Of a stretch of DNA of 64,000 nucleotides, positions 37,595 through 47,002 are shown piece after piece (within the stretch, counting starts at the first letter, position 1; every line of letters starts with the position of its first letter). The notes beneath the pieces were generated by a model that saw nothing but the letters and a program-made list of their open reading frames with translations, made no database searches and was not told where the DNA came from. Source of the stretch: Mycobacterium attenuatum (GTDB taxonomy: Bacteria > Actinomycetota > Actinomycetes > Mycobacteriales > Mycobacteriaceae); NCBI RefSeq assembly GCF_900566085.1, contig NZ_UPHT01000095.1:32492-96491 (forward strand), given 5' to 3'. The position numbers were made by a program, and so were the translations under genes.

Positions 37595-38449
37595 ATGTAC
37601 ATCGATCGCGAGACGGCCATTGGCCTGCGGTGGCCAGATCAGACATTCCGGTGGTCACCCAGTGACGTGAGTGGTTATCACCACGCGGTATGTCGGTTTA
37701 AGGCTGGTAGCACCGTCTTGCCCACGTTCGCCATGACGGGGCCCGGCATCTTCGGGGTAGCCTCTCCCGACTTCTTCCGCCCGCAGCGACCGGAAATCTG
37801 CTTCCCGGGAATCCGACTGAACCGGGGCGATCTACTGCACGAAGAACAAGACATTGTGGTACATCGGCCGATTCCACCGCACGGCCTGTCGCAGTCCTGC
37901 GGTCAGGTGATCGACGTCGAGGATCATGGGCCGGTAGCGGTGCTGGTCCAGCGCGGCGCACTCGTCGACCACGACGGTGCACCTTGGATCACGGCGACAT
38001 CGCGCATCCACGCACACACCCAAGGAAGTACCGGAGGCTGCCACGCGGTGCCGACGACACACTCGGTGCCCGATTGTGAGCCGACCGCCGTGGCTGACAC
38101 CCAAACCCGGGCGGACCAGGCGATCGAGTACCACAAATTCATCCACGGAAGCAAGATGACCGATAACGTGCACACCGACCCGGCGTTCGCCAGGGCGGCG
38201 GGATTCCCGGGCACGATTCTGCAAGGTGTGTGCACGTATGGGATTGTCTGCGGGGCGCTGGTGGAGCAGCTACTGGCCAACGACCCAACACGGGTGCGCA
38301 GATATTCGGCTCGATTCTTGCACGCGGTGTTCCCAGGCGAACTGCTGCGTACCCGGATGTGGGTGGAGGGACCGCACTGTGTATTCATCACCTCGGTGCC
38401 CGAACGACGCGACACGGCAGTGCTTTCCGGAACCTTAGAGGTGCAGTGA
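37595..38449 (+). CDS. MaoC-type hydratase/dehydratase (double hotdog)
   Basis: I chose ATG 37595 (284 residues). The N-terminal half is a degenerate hotdog with LPTFAMTGPG and LLHEEQDIVVHRPIPPHG, as in type 2 enoyl-CoA hydratases. The C-terminal half carries the active-site loop DNVHTDPAFARAAGFPGTIL, then QGVCTYG. The hydratase His is present. The acid that normally lies five positions before it is Met, and an Asp lies three positions before it instead, as in some MaoC relatives. Substrates are usually 2-enoyl- or 3-hydroxyacyl-CoA. It lies next to the reducing PKS and converges on it, so it may shape its starter or product. Confidence 0.82.
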   Translation: MYIDRETAIGLRWPDQTFRWSPSDVSGYHHAVCRFKAGSTVLPTFAMTGPGIFGVASPDFFRPQRPEICFPGIRLNRGDLLHEEQDIVVHRPIPPHGLSQSCGQVIDVEDHGPVAVLVQRGALVDHDGAPWITATSRIHAHTQGSTGGCHAVPTTHSVPDCEPTAVADTQTRADQAIEYHKFIHGSKMTDNVHTDPAFARAAGFPGTILQGVCTYGIVCGALVEQLLANDPTRVRRYSARFLHAVFPGELLRTRMWVEGPHCVFITSVPERRDTAVLSGTLEVQ

Positions 38450-38525
38450 TCGAGCGCGCGCGGCTTCCCGCCAGGTGTCGCTATGCGCAAGGTATCGGGC
38501 ACCGGGACGGCCGTCTGGTCGACAG

Positions 38526-41500
38526 CTACAGCTGCTCCATTTGAGTCAGCACCTGAGCTGAGAGCTCCGTGGCGCTGGGCCCCCGCATCAATTCCATGAC
38601 GGCGACCTTGATGCCAAACTCTCCCTCCAGCCACGAGCCGATCTCGACCGCAACCAGCGAATCCAGATAGTCCGTCAACGGCATATCCACGTCCAGCTCG
38701 TCGCGCGGAATGCCAAGCACCGCGGCGAGGCGAGCCTTGAGTGCGGCAATCACCAACTCACCGCGCGCCTCAGGGGGCTGCCTGCCCAGCCGTTGGCCCA
38801 GCGAGCCGGCCGACTCGGCGGCAGCCGCCGTCCCCGAGGCGGGGTCCACCACGTGCTCGTAACGGGGCTGGGTGTGCGCTTGCGTGCCGTGGCGGCGAAA
38901 GAACTGCGGCCAGTCCATCGGCAAGACGCCGACCTGCGGCAGGCGAGTACTCCACAAACTGGTCAAAGCGTCGAACGCTTGGGCCGAGGTGAAGGATCGC
39001 ATGCCGGTCATGGCCACGATGCGGCCCACGTCGTCGTGCCGGGCCACGTATCCGACGTCGGAGATCGCGCCCCAGTTCACGCAGAGCACTCGCTGTCCGC
39101 GGGCCGCCCTGGCCTGGGCGAGGTGGTCGAGGAAGGCGTTGGCCATCGCGTAATTGGCCTGACCTCGATTGCCGATCATCGAGGCGGCTGAGGAAAACAG
39201 CACGAACGCGTCCAGCGGCAGGTGCGCGGTCAACTCGTGCAGATGCCAGGCGCCAAACGCCTTGGGCGCCAATACTTTTGTAATGCGTGGTCGGTCCAGG
39301 TCGATGAGCAGGGCGTCGTCGAGAACCATCGCGCAGTGCAGCACGCCGCGCAGCGGCGGCAACTCGCGCTCGATGCGCTCGAGCAGCGCGGCCACGGAAG
39401 CCCGCAAGCTGATGTCCGCGGCCTCGACCTCAACGTGCACGCCGCGGAGCCGCAGGTGTTCGACCTTGGCGGCGCTATCGGCGTCGGGCACACCGGAACG
39501 CCCGACCAGCACCAGGTGGCGCACCCCGACATCGGCGAGGTGCTCGGCCATCGCCAGGCCGACGCCGCCGAGGCCACCGGCGATCAGCCAGGTTCCCGGT
39601 ATGGACGGCGATTCGGGGGGCTGCACCACGGGGAATTCCCGCTCCGCCATGGCCAGCACTAGTTTGCCGATATGGCGCGCGGCGGCCAGGTGCCGAAAGG
39701 CGGCCGTGGTCTGGGAAGGATGAAAAGCACGGTAGGGCACCGGGATCAGTTCACCGGCGGCGAAGCGGCCCATCAGCGTCGTCAACTCGGCGTGCACCTC
39801 ATCGGGTCGGTCCACAATGCGTTGCCGCAGGTCGAACGCGTAGTAGGCGAGGTTGCCCAAGAACGGACGCAGGCCAATCCGGCGGTCGTGCAACAGGTCT
39901 CGTTTGCCGAGTTCGACGAACCGGCCGTAGGGCGCCAGACACGCGATGCTGCGCGACACCGATTCACCGGCAAGCGAGTTCACCACCACGTCTACTCCCG
40001 CGCCGTCGGTGACGACAGCAATCTGGTCGGCGAAATCTATTGAACGAGAATCGAACACATGCGTCACACCAAGCGCTCGCAATAGTTCTCGTTTTTCCGG
40101 GCTGCCCGCGGTAGCGAATACCTCGGCGCCTCGATGGCGCGCGATCTCAATGGCCGCCATACCGGTGCCACCGGCAGCGGCGTGGACGAGTACCCGTTCG
40201 CCAGCTTCCAGTCGAGCCAGTTTGACCAGGGCGTAGCACGCGGTGAGGAACACGATCGGCACCGAGCTGGCGGCCTCGAAGCTCAGATTGGCGGGTTTGG
40301 CGACGACGCCGGTCGCCGGTAGCGTGACGTAGCCGGCAGCGGTTCCCTGCATGGTGCTGACCCCCACCACGGCGTCCCCGACGGTGAGGCCAGATACACC
40401 CGCGCCGACCCGGGTAATGATTCCCGCGCATTCGGCACCGAAGCGGTAGCCCTCGGCCGATTCCAGGGGCGGCACCTGCCCGAGGGCGGTCATGACGTCC
40501 AGGAAATTCAGTCCGGTTGCCAGCACCTCGATTTCCACCTCTCCGGCGTCCGGATCTCGGCGCTTTTCGGTGTGGTAGCGCAATTCGTCCAGTGATCCGG
40601 CCGTTGTCACGGCAAGCGCGAATCCGGTGTCGGGCGGCAGGTCGGCGGCGGGAAGGGCATGCGGCTCTGGACGGACGGGGGCGAGCCTGCGCGCGAACCG
40701 CTCGCCGGCGCGCAGCGCGATTTCACGTTCATCGTCGGGTGTGTGCAGTTCGGCCCAGACCGCATCCAGCTCCCCCGCCGACGGCGTGAGGTCGAGATCG
40801 ATCACGGTGTAGTGCAATGACGGCAGTTCGAGGCGCACCGTCGGGCTGACTCCCCATGCGGGGGAGCCGGACAGGTTCACGTCCTCGTTACGGAAGGCGT
40901 GGACCCCGCGGGTGAACACATACACGCGCGGCCATTGCTGCGCATCGCCGCGACACACGCTCTTCAGCAAATCGACGAGTTGCACGCAAGACTCGATCAA
41001 CGCCTGGTCCAGTGGCAGTTCAGTCGCACTGCGCAGGTCGACGATCGCGTCCGGTTTCACCGTATCGACAGCCTCGTCGCTCACGCTGTCCGTTAGAACG
41101 GCTCGGCCACCGTGCCGCTCGATTCGGGCGGCCAGATCCTTGCCCAGCGGGTCGGCGCCGGCCACGATCAACCAGTTCCCGAGTGGCCGCGGACTGATTG
41201 TGCCGCGTTCCTGAGGCTCGATCGCGAGCCCCGACGTCCGGGCCAGCAGCAAGCTCTGGGAGCCCGCCCCGGGGTGCTTCGGGTCGTCGAAAGTCGCGAC
41301 ATCGTCGAAACCGGCCTCGCGCAATACGTCCCGCCACATACGCGCGGACAACAGCGGGCCGTCGGGCCGCAACTGCACGTCGCAGGCGGCCCGCCAGCCC
41401 GCGGTGAGACCGAAAGTCAGGTCGAGCCAGGCACTGCCGGGAACAGCCTCGAGCAACAGCAGCGCGCCGCCTGGAGCGAGCATGCCGTGCAGCACCCGCA

Positions 41501-44500
41501 GGGTCCTCCTGACGTCAGTGGTGGCGTGCACGACGTCGGCGGCTACCACCAAGTCGAAGGAGTGTGCTCTGAATTCCTGTACGGTTACGTCGTTTTCGAG
41601 GTCGAGCACCCGGTAGTCGACAAAATGGTAGTCGCGGAAGCGATCGCGCGCGGCCGCCAGGAATGCGGTAGACACGTCGGTGAACACGTACTCGCAGCGA
41701 TCCGGCGGCAGCACCGGCAACAGGCTCGCGGCCAATCCGCCGGTGCCGGCGCCGACTTCCAGGATGCGCAGGGTGCGTCGCGGGTCGGCGCTGTCGGCCA
41801 GCCGGTGGACGATGCGGCGGGCGAGCAGATTGTAGAGCCGGGCTATCGGCGAGCTGTGGTAGATCGGCTCGATCGCCGTCGCTGTACCGGAAGGGAACAG
41901 CAGTTCCAGCGGGTCCACCGCGCCGGTCAGCACGTCGTGCAGCCGGGGGCCGGTCCGGCGCAGCAGCAGCAGCTCCCACGCACTCTCCGGATAGCGCACA
42001 AAGACATCCGCCCACAGCTGTTCGGGATCGGCGTGCGTTGCCGAACCGAAATCCCGGCGGAAGCGGCCAGCGTACTCGGTCACCGAGCCGTCCTCGACCA
42101 GCAATCGCACCATGCCACCAAGCGCGCGGTGGTACTTCGGCAACAGGGACGGCAATTCGGCCACCGTGAACTCGGCGTCCGGCTTGAACTGATCAAGGCA
42201 GGCGCGCACATACGCGATGCACAGCCTGCGCACGTCCTGCTGGTAGGCGCTGGCGTAGACGTGTCGACTCAGTCGTGCGGCAAGCAGGTGGGCAGCCTGG
42301 CCGACCTCGTGGGCGACATCGTCGGGCCCCAATGTCAGTGCGCTGCTGAGTGGTTGGATCAACGGACCGGATGGCTGCCACACGAACCGGTAAAAGTGGT
42401 TTTCGAGACGCTCGGCGGCGGCTGGCGGATGCGGGACCGCTTTGCCGAGCAGCGGCGTGAATTCGGCGATCAACTCGCCACGCTCGTCGAGCAGATGGAT
42501 GTCCACCACCAGGGCGTCATCGTGCTTGCGGAGTCGGGTGTAGGTCCAGGCCGGAGCCGCAGTGTTGCCGTAGAGCCGAACCCGGTCGATTCCGGTCGGC
42601 AGATAATTGGTGGGCAGCAGTTGGTCGGGGCGGTCACGCGACGGGTGCAGGATCGCGCCCTGAAAGCAGGCATCCAGGATGGCGGGATGAAGCAGATATC
42701 CGGCCAAGCGGTTTCGCAGAACGCGAGGTGATCGAATCCGGGCCAGAGCCTCACCAGCGCCCACGTGCAACCGTTCGATGCCGCAGAACGCCGGCCCGTA
42801 GACATATCCGTTATCCGCCAGACGACCATAGATGTCCACTGCGGCATAAGTGTTCGCGCAACGGGACAGGATGTTTTCGACGTCGTAGGACTTGGGTACG
42901 GGCGGACCAACGGGGTGGAATCTGCCTCGGGCATTGCGCACCCAGGTGTCGCCGCGGATCGCGCGCTGGTGGAATTCGAACGTGCCGTGCTCAGCGTCGA
43001 GTTCGAGCCTGCTCAGTTGCGGCTCGCCGGCGAGCACACAGGCCCGCTCGAATTCGACGAACTCCAAACCGCATGGGCGCCCGGTCGCTTCGCGAGCGGC
43101 ATACAATGCGGCCTCCACGTAGCAGGCGCCGGGCACGATGACCGATCCGAAGACCTCATGCTCGCGCACCCACGACAGCCGGTGGTCGTCCCAGTTGATC
43201 TCCCAGGCGGGCCGGGGGCCGTCGACCCGCTTGAGCATCGGATGTTGTTGTCCGACAGTGCGATAACGGCGAGAGATCGGGCTCTCGTTCCAAAACGACT
43301 GGCGAGCCCACGCCGTGCCGGGCAGGTCCAGGACTGGAGCACCCGCGGGATAGCGCTGCCGCCAGGCTATCGAGGCACCGCTGGCATAAAGCCGGGCGAA
43401 TGCGGTGAGGAAGCTCGCCCAGTCGTCTTTCTGGCGCACCAGCGAGGACACGACCACTGCATCGGGGCTGATTTCGTTGAGGGAGTGGGCCAGCACCGGA
43501 TGCGGGCTCAGCTCGACGAAGGTGTCGTAGCCGTCGGACAACAGCGCACCAGCTGCTTGCTCGAACTGCACCGGGTTGCGGAAGTTGTCCCACCAGTAGT
43601 CGGTGCCCAGTTTGCGTCCCTGGATCCGGGCGCCGGTGGCCGTCGAATACATCGGGATGGTGGTGTCGCCGGCCTGGATCCCGGCCAAAGAGTCCAGCAG
43701 CTCGTCACGCAACGGATCCATGTCGGGGCTGTGGCAGGCGCAGTTCACCTGGAGCAGCTTGGTGAAGACGCCACGATTGCCGAGTTCGCTCGCCAGCGCT
43801 TGCAACGCCGGGCGCCGGCCGGACACGGTAGTCGAGCGCGGGCTGTTGACCGCTGACACCCACAGCCGGTCCGGTTCGCGCATGCATAACTCGCGGACTT
43901 CCGCGGCGGGCAGCGTGACAAACATCATTCCGCCGGAGACATCGGCTTTTTCCTGAATGCGGGCGCGGGTGCAGATCACCCGCAGCGCCTCCGACAGGCT
44001 CAGCGCGCCGGCGGCGTGCGCGGCGGCGATCTCACCCATGCTGTGGCCCAGCACCGCATCCGGTTGCACGCCCCAGGATTTCCACAGGTCAACCAGAGCC
44101 ACCTGCAACGCGAACATGGTGGGCTGCAGATACTGAGTTTCCCCGACCAGAGACGACGGTTCGTCGGCCGTCAGCACCTCGTAGATAGACCAGTCCAGAT
44201 ACGGCGCGGCCAGCCTGTCACATTCCAGAACCTTGGCCCGATACATCGGTGACGATTCCAGCAGCGTCCGCCCCATGGCATACCACTGCGGGCCTTGGCC
44301 GTTGAACACGAACGCGATCTTCCTGCCGGTACGCGACGTATGTCCGCGAATCACCTCTCCCGCAGATATTTTCGCGGCGGCTTCGGCGGCATCGCAGGCC
44401 ACCACAGCGAGCCGGTGCTCCAGGTGGCTGCGCCGCAACGCCAGCGCCGCGCCCAGCGATTCCAGGTCGGGTGGTCGGGTCTGCAGCAGTCCGACGTACT

Positions 44501-45899
44501 TCGCGCTCAGCAGGTCCAGGGCTTGTTCGCTGCGGGCACTCAAGGTCAAGACACTCGGGCGCAACGGCGGAGTTGTCGGCGGCAGCTCGAGTTTTGCGGC
44601 TTCGGTCACTACTACGTTCGCGTTCGTGCCACCGAAGCCGAACGAGTTGACGCTGGCGACGGCGCGCCGGTAGTACTCCGGCCAGGGTTGGGACGTCGTC
44701 GCCACGGCGATGGGCAGGCCGGCGAAGTCGATGTCGGGGTTGGCGGTGCGGAAGTGCAGGCTGGGTGGAATTCGCCGATGGTGCACGCACAAGGCCGCCT
44801 TGATCAGACCAGCAACGCCGGCGCCCGCCTCCAGGTGGCCGATGTTGGTCTTGATCGATCCCAGCAGCGCCGCGCTCCCCGGCCGGCGACCGGTCGCCAA
44901 CACTCGCCCCAGTGCGTTGGCTTCGATCGGATCGCCCACCGGGGTTCCGGTGCCGTGCGCCTCGACGTAGCCAACCTCGCCTGGCGCAACCCCCGCCGCG
45001 GCCAACGCCGCCCGGAAGTTCGCCTCCTGCGCTTCGCCGTTGGGCACCGTGATGCCCTGGGTGCGCCCGTCCTGATTGACCGCGCTCCCCCGGATCACCG
45101 CATACATCCGGTCGCCGTCCATGACCGCCCGCACGAGCGGCTTGAGCACCACGATGGCGGCGCCCTCGCCGCGCACGTAACCGTTGGCCGATGAGTCGAA
45201 CGCCCGCGACCGGCCATCCGGTGACAGCATCGCGGCCTGGCTCAAGGTGATGCCGAACTGCGGGGTCAGGATCAGGTTCACCCCGCCGACCAGTGCCAGG
45301 TCGCTGTCTCCTGCCCGCAGACTCTGCACCGCCGTGTGCACGGCAACCAGCGACGAGGAGCAGGCGGTGTCGATGGTCATGCTGGGGCCACGCAGGTCCA
45401 GCGTGTAGGACAGGCGATTGGACAGGATGCTCACGAAAGTGCCGGTGGCGGAATGGGGTCCAAGACCCTCCAACTCGCCCGGCGCCGATTGCAGCCCGCC
45501 GTAGTCCTGGCTGCAGGCGCCCACGAAGACGCCGGTTCGTCCGCCTGCCAGATCGGCGGGCACGATGCCCGCATCCTCGAGCGCTTCCCAGCAAACTTCG
45601 AGCAGCAGCCGTTGCTGGGGATCCATCTGCTCGGCGACACGCCCGGATATGCCGAAGAAGGCCGCGTCGAATGTATCGACGTCATCGATGAATCCGCCAC
45701 TGCGGGTATTCATTCGGCCGGGCTGTTGCGGTTTGGGCGAGTAATAACGCTCAACATCCCAGCGGTCGGCGGGGATCGGCCCGATCGCGTCGATGCCCTG
45801 TTCGAGAGCCCGCCACAGCATGTGGTGGTCGGTGATGCCCCCGGGTAGTCGGCAGCCGATACCGATGATGGCGACGGGTTCCTCCGGTTGCGTGCTCAC
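38526..45899 (-). CDS. Highly reducing type I PKS: KS-AT-DH-cMT-ER-KR-ACP
   Basis: This 2457-residue protein has a GTG start at 45899, overlapping the upstream stop in GTGA. KS: Cys180 in DTACSS, His315, His355. AT: Ser620 in GHSMGE; the substrate motif at 720-723 is CACH rather than HAFH or YASH. DH: His914 in REHEVFGSVIVPG and Asp1076 in HPAILDA. A C-methyltransferase spans about 1340-1540, with the SAM motif LEVGAGTGG. ER: about 1760-2080, with HAAAGGTGMAA. KR: GGLGGVG at 2108-2114, Ser2236 and Tyr2250. ACP: Ser2414 in YLDSL. All catalytic residues are present and there is no thioesterase. The order is that of fungal-style reducing synthases; mycobacterial MAS-type enzymes lack a methyltransferase and use methylmalonyl-CoA. 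A single complete module suggests iterative use, giving a saturated, possibly methyl-branched chain. The product is unknown. Confidence 0.95.
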   Translation of the reverse strand: MSTQPEEPVAIIGIGCRLPGGITDHHMLWRALEQGIDAIGPIPADRWDVERYYSPKPQQPGRMNTRSGGFIDDVDTFDAAFFGISGRVAEQMDPQQRLLLEVCWEALEDAGIVPADLAGGRTGVFVGACSQDYGGLQSAPGELEGLGPHSATGTFVSILSNRLSYTLDLRGPSMTIDTACSSSLVAVHTAVQSLRAGDSDLALVGGVNLILTPQFGITLSQAAMLSPDGRSRAFDSSANGYVRGEGAAIVVLKPLVRAVMDGDRMYAVIRGSAVNQDGRTQGITVPNGEAQEANFRAALAAAGVAPGEVGYVEAHGTGTPVGDPIEANALGRVLATGRRPGSAALLGSIKTNIGHLEAGAGVAGLIKAALCVHHRRIPPSLHFRTANPDIDFAGLPIAVATTSQPWPEYYRRAVASVNSFGFGGTNANVVVTEAAKLELPPTTPPLRPSVLTLSARSEQALDLLSAKYVGLLQTRPPDLESLGAALALRRSHLEHRLAVVACDAAEAAAKISAGEVIRGHTSRTGRKIAFVFNGQGPQWYAMGRTLLESSPMYRAKVLECDRLAAPYLDWSIYEVLTADEPSSLVGETQYLQPTMFALQVALVDLWKSWGVQPDAVLGHSMGEIAAAHAAGALSLSEALRVICTRARIQEKADVSGGMMFVTLPAAEVRELCMREPDRLWVSAVNSPRSTTVSGRRPALQALASELGNRGVFTKLLQVNCACHSPDMDPLRDELLDSLAGIQAGDTTIPMYSTATGARIQGRKLGTDYWWDNFRNPVQFEQAAGALLSDGYDTFVELSPHPVLAHSLNEISPDAVVVSSLVRQKDDWASFLTAFARLYASGASIAWRQRYPAGAPVLDLPGTAWARQSFWNESPISRRYRTVGQQHPMLKRVDGPRPAWEINWDDHRLSWVREHEVFGSVIVPGACYVEAALYAAREATGRPCGLEFVEFERACVLAGEPQLSRLELDAEHGTFEFHQRAIRGDTWVRNARGRFHPVGPPVPKSYDVENILSRCANTYAAVDIYGRLADNGYVYGPAFCGIERLHVGAGEALARIRSPRVLRNRLAGYLLHPAILDACFQGAILHPSRDRPDQLLPTNYLPTGIDRVRLYGNTAAPAWTYTRLRKHDDALVVDIHLLDERGELIAEFTPLLGKAVPHPPAAAERLENHFYRFVWQPSGPLIQPLSSALTLGPDDVAHEVGQAAHLLAARLSRHVYASAYQQDVRRLCIAYVRACLDQFKPDAEFTVAELPSLLPKYHRALGGMVRLLVEDGSVTEYAGRFRRDFGSATHADPEQLWADVFVRYPESAWELLLLRRTGPRLHDVLTGAVDPLELLFPSGTATAIEPIYHSSPIARLYNLLARRIVHRLADSADPRRTLRILEVGAGTGGLAASLLPVLPPDRCEYVFTDVSTAFLAAARDRFRDYHFVDYRVLDLENDVTVQEFRAHSFDLVVAADVVHATTDVRRTLRVLHGMLAPGGALLLLEAVPGSAWLDLTFGLTAGWRAACDVQLRPDGPLLSARMWRDVLREAGFDDVATFDDPKHPGAGSQSLLLARTSGLAIEPQERGTISPRPLGNWLIVAGADPLGKDLAARIERHGGRAVLTDSVSDEAVDTVKPDAIVDLRSATELPLDQALIESCVQLVDLLKSVCRGDAQQWPRVYVFTRGVHAFRNEDVNLSGSPAWGVSPTVRLELPSLHYTVIDLDLTPSAGELDAVWAELHTPDDEREIALRAGERFARRLAPVRPEPHALPAADLPPDTGFALAVTTAGSLDELRYHTEKRRDPDAGEVEIEVLATGLNFLDVMTALGQVPPLESAEGYRFGAECAGIITRVGAGVSGLTVGDAVVGVSTMQGTAAGYVTLPATGVVAKPANLSFEAASSVPIVFLTACYALVKLARLEAGERVLVHAAAGGTGMAAIEIARHRGAEVFATAGSPEKRELLRALGVTHVFDSRSIDFADQIAVVTDGAGVDVVVNSLAGESVSRSIACLAPYGRFVELGKRDLLHDRRIGLRPFLGNLAYYAFDLRQRIVDRPDEVHAELTTLMGRFAAGELIPVPYRAFHPSQTTAAFRHLAAARHIGKLVLAMAEREFPVVQPPESPSIPGTWLIAGGLGGVGLAMAEHLADVGVRHLVLVGRSGVPDADSAAKVEHLRLRGVHVEVEAADISLRASVAALLERIERELPPLRGVLHCAMVLDDALLIDLDRPRITKVLAPKAFGAWHLHELTAHLPLDAFVLFSSAASMIGNRGQANYAMANAFLDHLAQARAARGQRVLCVNWGAISDVGYVARHDDVGRIVAMTGMRSFTSAQAFDALTSLWSTRLPQVGVLPMDWPQFFRRHGTQAHTQPRYEHVVDPASGTAAAAESAGSLGQRLGRQPPEARGELVIAALKARLAAVLGIPRDELDVDMPLTDYLDSLVAVEIGSWLEGEFGIKVAVMELMRGPSATELSAQVLTQMEQL

Positions 45900-46879
45900 C
45901 GCAGCCCTAGCTCGTGGAACGCGACCAGTACCTGAGCTGTCGTGAAAACATGCTGCGGAGCATGGACTTCCCGATAGCCCTTGACCTGCGGATACGGATA
46001 CTCGCCGCCGAACCAGGACCCGTCGGGTCTGCGGTGGTCCAGTAGCCAGCTGACCGCGCGGCGCACCGCGGCCTCGTCGGCGGACATACCGGTGTGGGCG
46101 AGAGTCCCCAGGGCCAGCGCCGTGTGCAATTCGGGGGCAGCCGTGATGCCTGCGCCGTCGGCTCGGCTGAACCAGCTTCCGTCAGGCCGCTGCTGGGCCA
46201 GCACGAAAGCGCGGGCCGCAGCCACCTGTGGGTAGCTGGCAAAGTTCGCCAACGCTGCCACCGTAGGGCGCAGCAGGTAGTAGTGGGAGGCGTAGTAGTA
46301 CCAGTTGATGCCGAAATGACCGTCGGGGTGCTGCTTGCCGGCCAGAAAGTGCAGTGCTTCATCGAGGTATGTCGGCTCGACATCCAGACCATCAAGGGCC
46401 AGCAGGGCAAACCCCGTCACCGACGGCTCCAACTGGAATGCATTGGGGATGTGGCTGTGCATTTCTGCCCAGGCGCCATCGGCCCGTTGCCTATCGCGCA
46501 GAAAATTCGCTTTCGCACGCCCCTCATCCGTTCGGCCGAGCAGGGTCAGGACGGTGATGTATTCGCTGCTGGTTTCGGTGCAATACCGCTCCGATGCGAT
46601 TTCCGCACCGCCCCAGCTCAGCATCCCGGTCGGCTTCTCCTGTGCGGCAAGGAAACCCAGGGCAGGGTCTATGATGTCGGCCATGTCGACGTGAACGTCT
46701 TTCTGCCACAACGCGATAGCCTTTAGTGCGTTGACGGTGTCCCATTCCCGGAACATAGCCGAAGTGGGGCTGTCCGCAAGAGAACCGTCAGGCTGACGAC
46801 AATGTCGGAAGTACTCGATTGCCTCTCCGACGACTCGGTCGATCGGTGTGTGGTGAGGGTCAAGGGCCGACGAGAGCAT
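45896..46879 (-). CDS. QW-repeat (prenyltransferase/squalene cyclase-like) protein
   Basis: I chose ATG 46879, giving 327 residues; the frame runs on upstream as far as 48904, but that part is antisense to the ligase and P450. The protein consists of repeated alpha-helical units ending in Q/R-x-PDGSW-like motifs: QPDGSLAD, QRADGAWAE, QHPDGHFG, QRPDGSWFS and RRPDGSWFGG. This is the alpha/alpha-barrel repeat of squalene-hopene cyclases and protein prenyltransferases. It is half the size of a squalene cyclase, and I see no clear DxDD acid. It is coupled by a 4-base overlap to the reducing PKS, so a role in folding or cyclising the polyketide, or making a terpene partner, is possible but unproven. 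Confidence 0.8.
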   Translation of the reverse strand: MLSSALDPHHTPIDRVVGEAIEYFRHCRQPDGSLADSPTSAMFREWDTVNALKAIALWQKDVHVDMADIIDPALGFLAAQEKPTGMLSWGGAEIASERYCTETSSEYITVLTLLGRTDEGRAKANFLRDRQRADGAWAEMHSHIPNAFQLEPSVTGFALLALDGLDVEPTYLDEALHFLAGKQHPDGHFGINWYYYASHYYLLRPTVAALANFASYPQVAAARAFVLAQQRPDGSWFSRADGAGITAAPELHTALALGTLAHTGMSADEAAVRRAVSWLLDHRRPDGSWFGGEYPYPQVKGYREVHAPQHVFTTAQVLVAFHELGLR

Positions 46880-47002
46880 CGCGAATCCTCTGCCACGTGG
46901 TGGATCGATGCTGATACAGTACAGCGCCGCGACGACTGTCGGGTGGTGCAGTAACCTACGCTCACCCGGCCTTGTTCGGGTACAACGTGTTGAGGGGCAG
47001 CG
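46880..47002. promoter_or_regulatory. Divergent promoter region of the PKS and ligase operons
   Basis: These 123 bases lie between two divergent units, the QW-protein/PKS pair on minus and the ligase/P450 pair on plus. No promoter boxes could be fixed. The ligase start has GAGGGG upstream at 46992-46997. Shared control is likely from the layout alone. Confidence 0.5.

Noticed and set aside
38526..45899. MAS-type mycocerosic acid synthase
   Set aside because: An internal SAM-dependent methyltransferase domain and a different AT motif set it apart.
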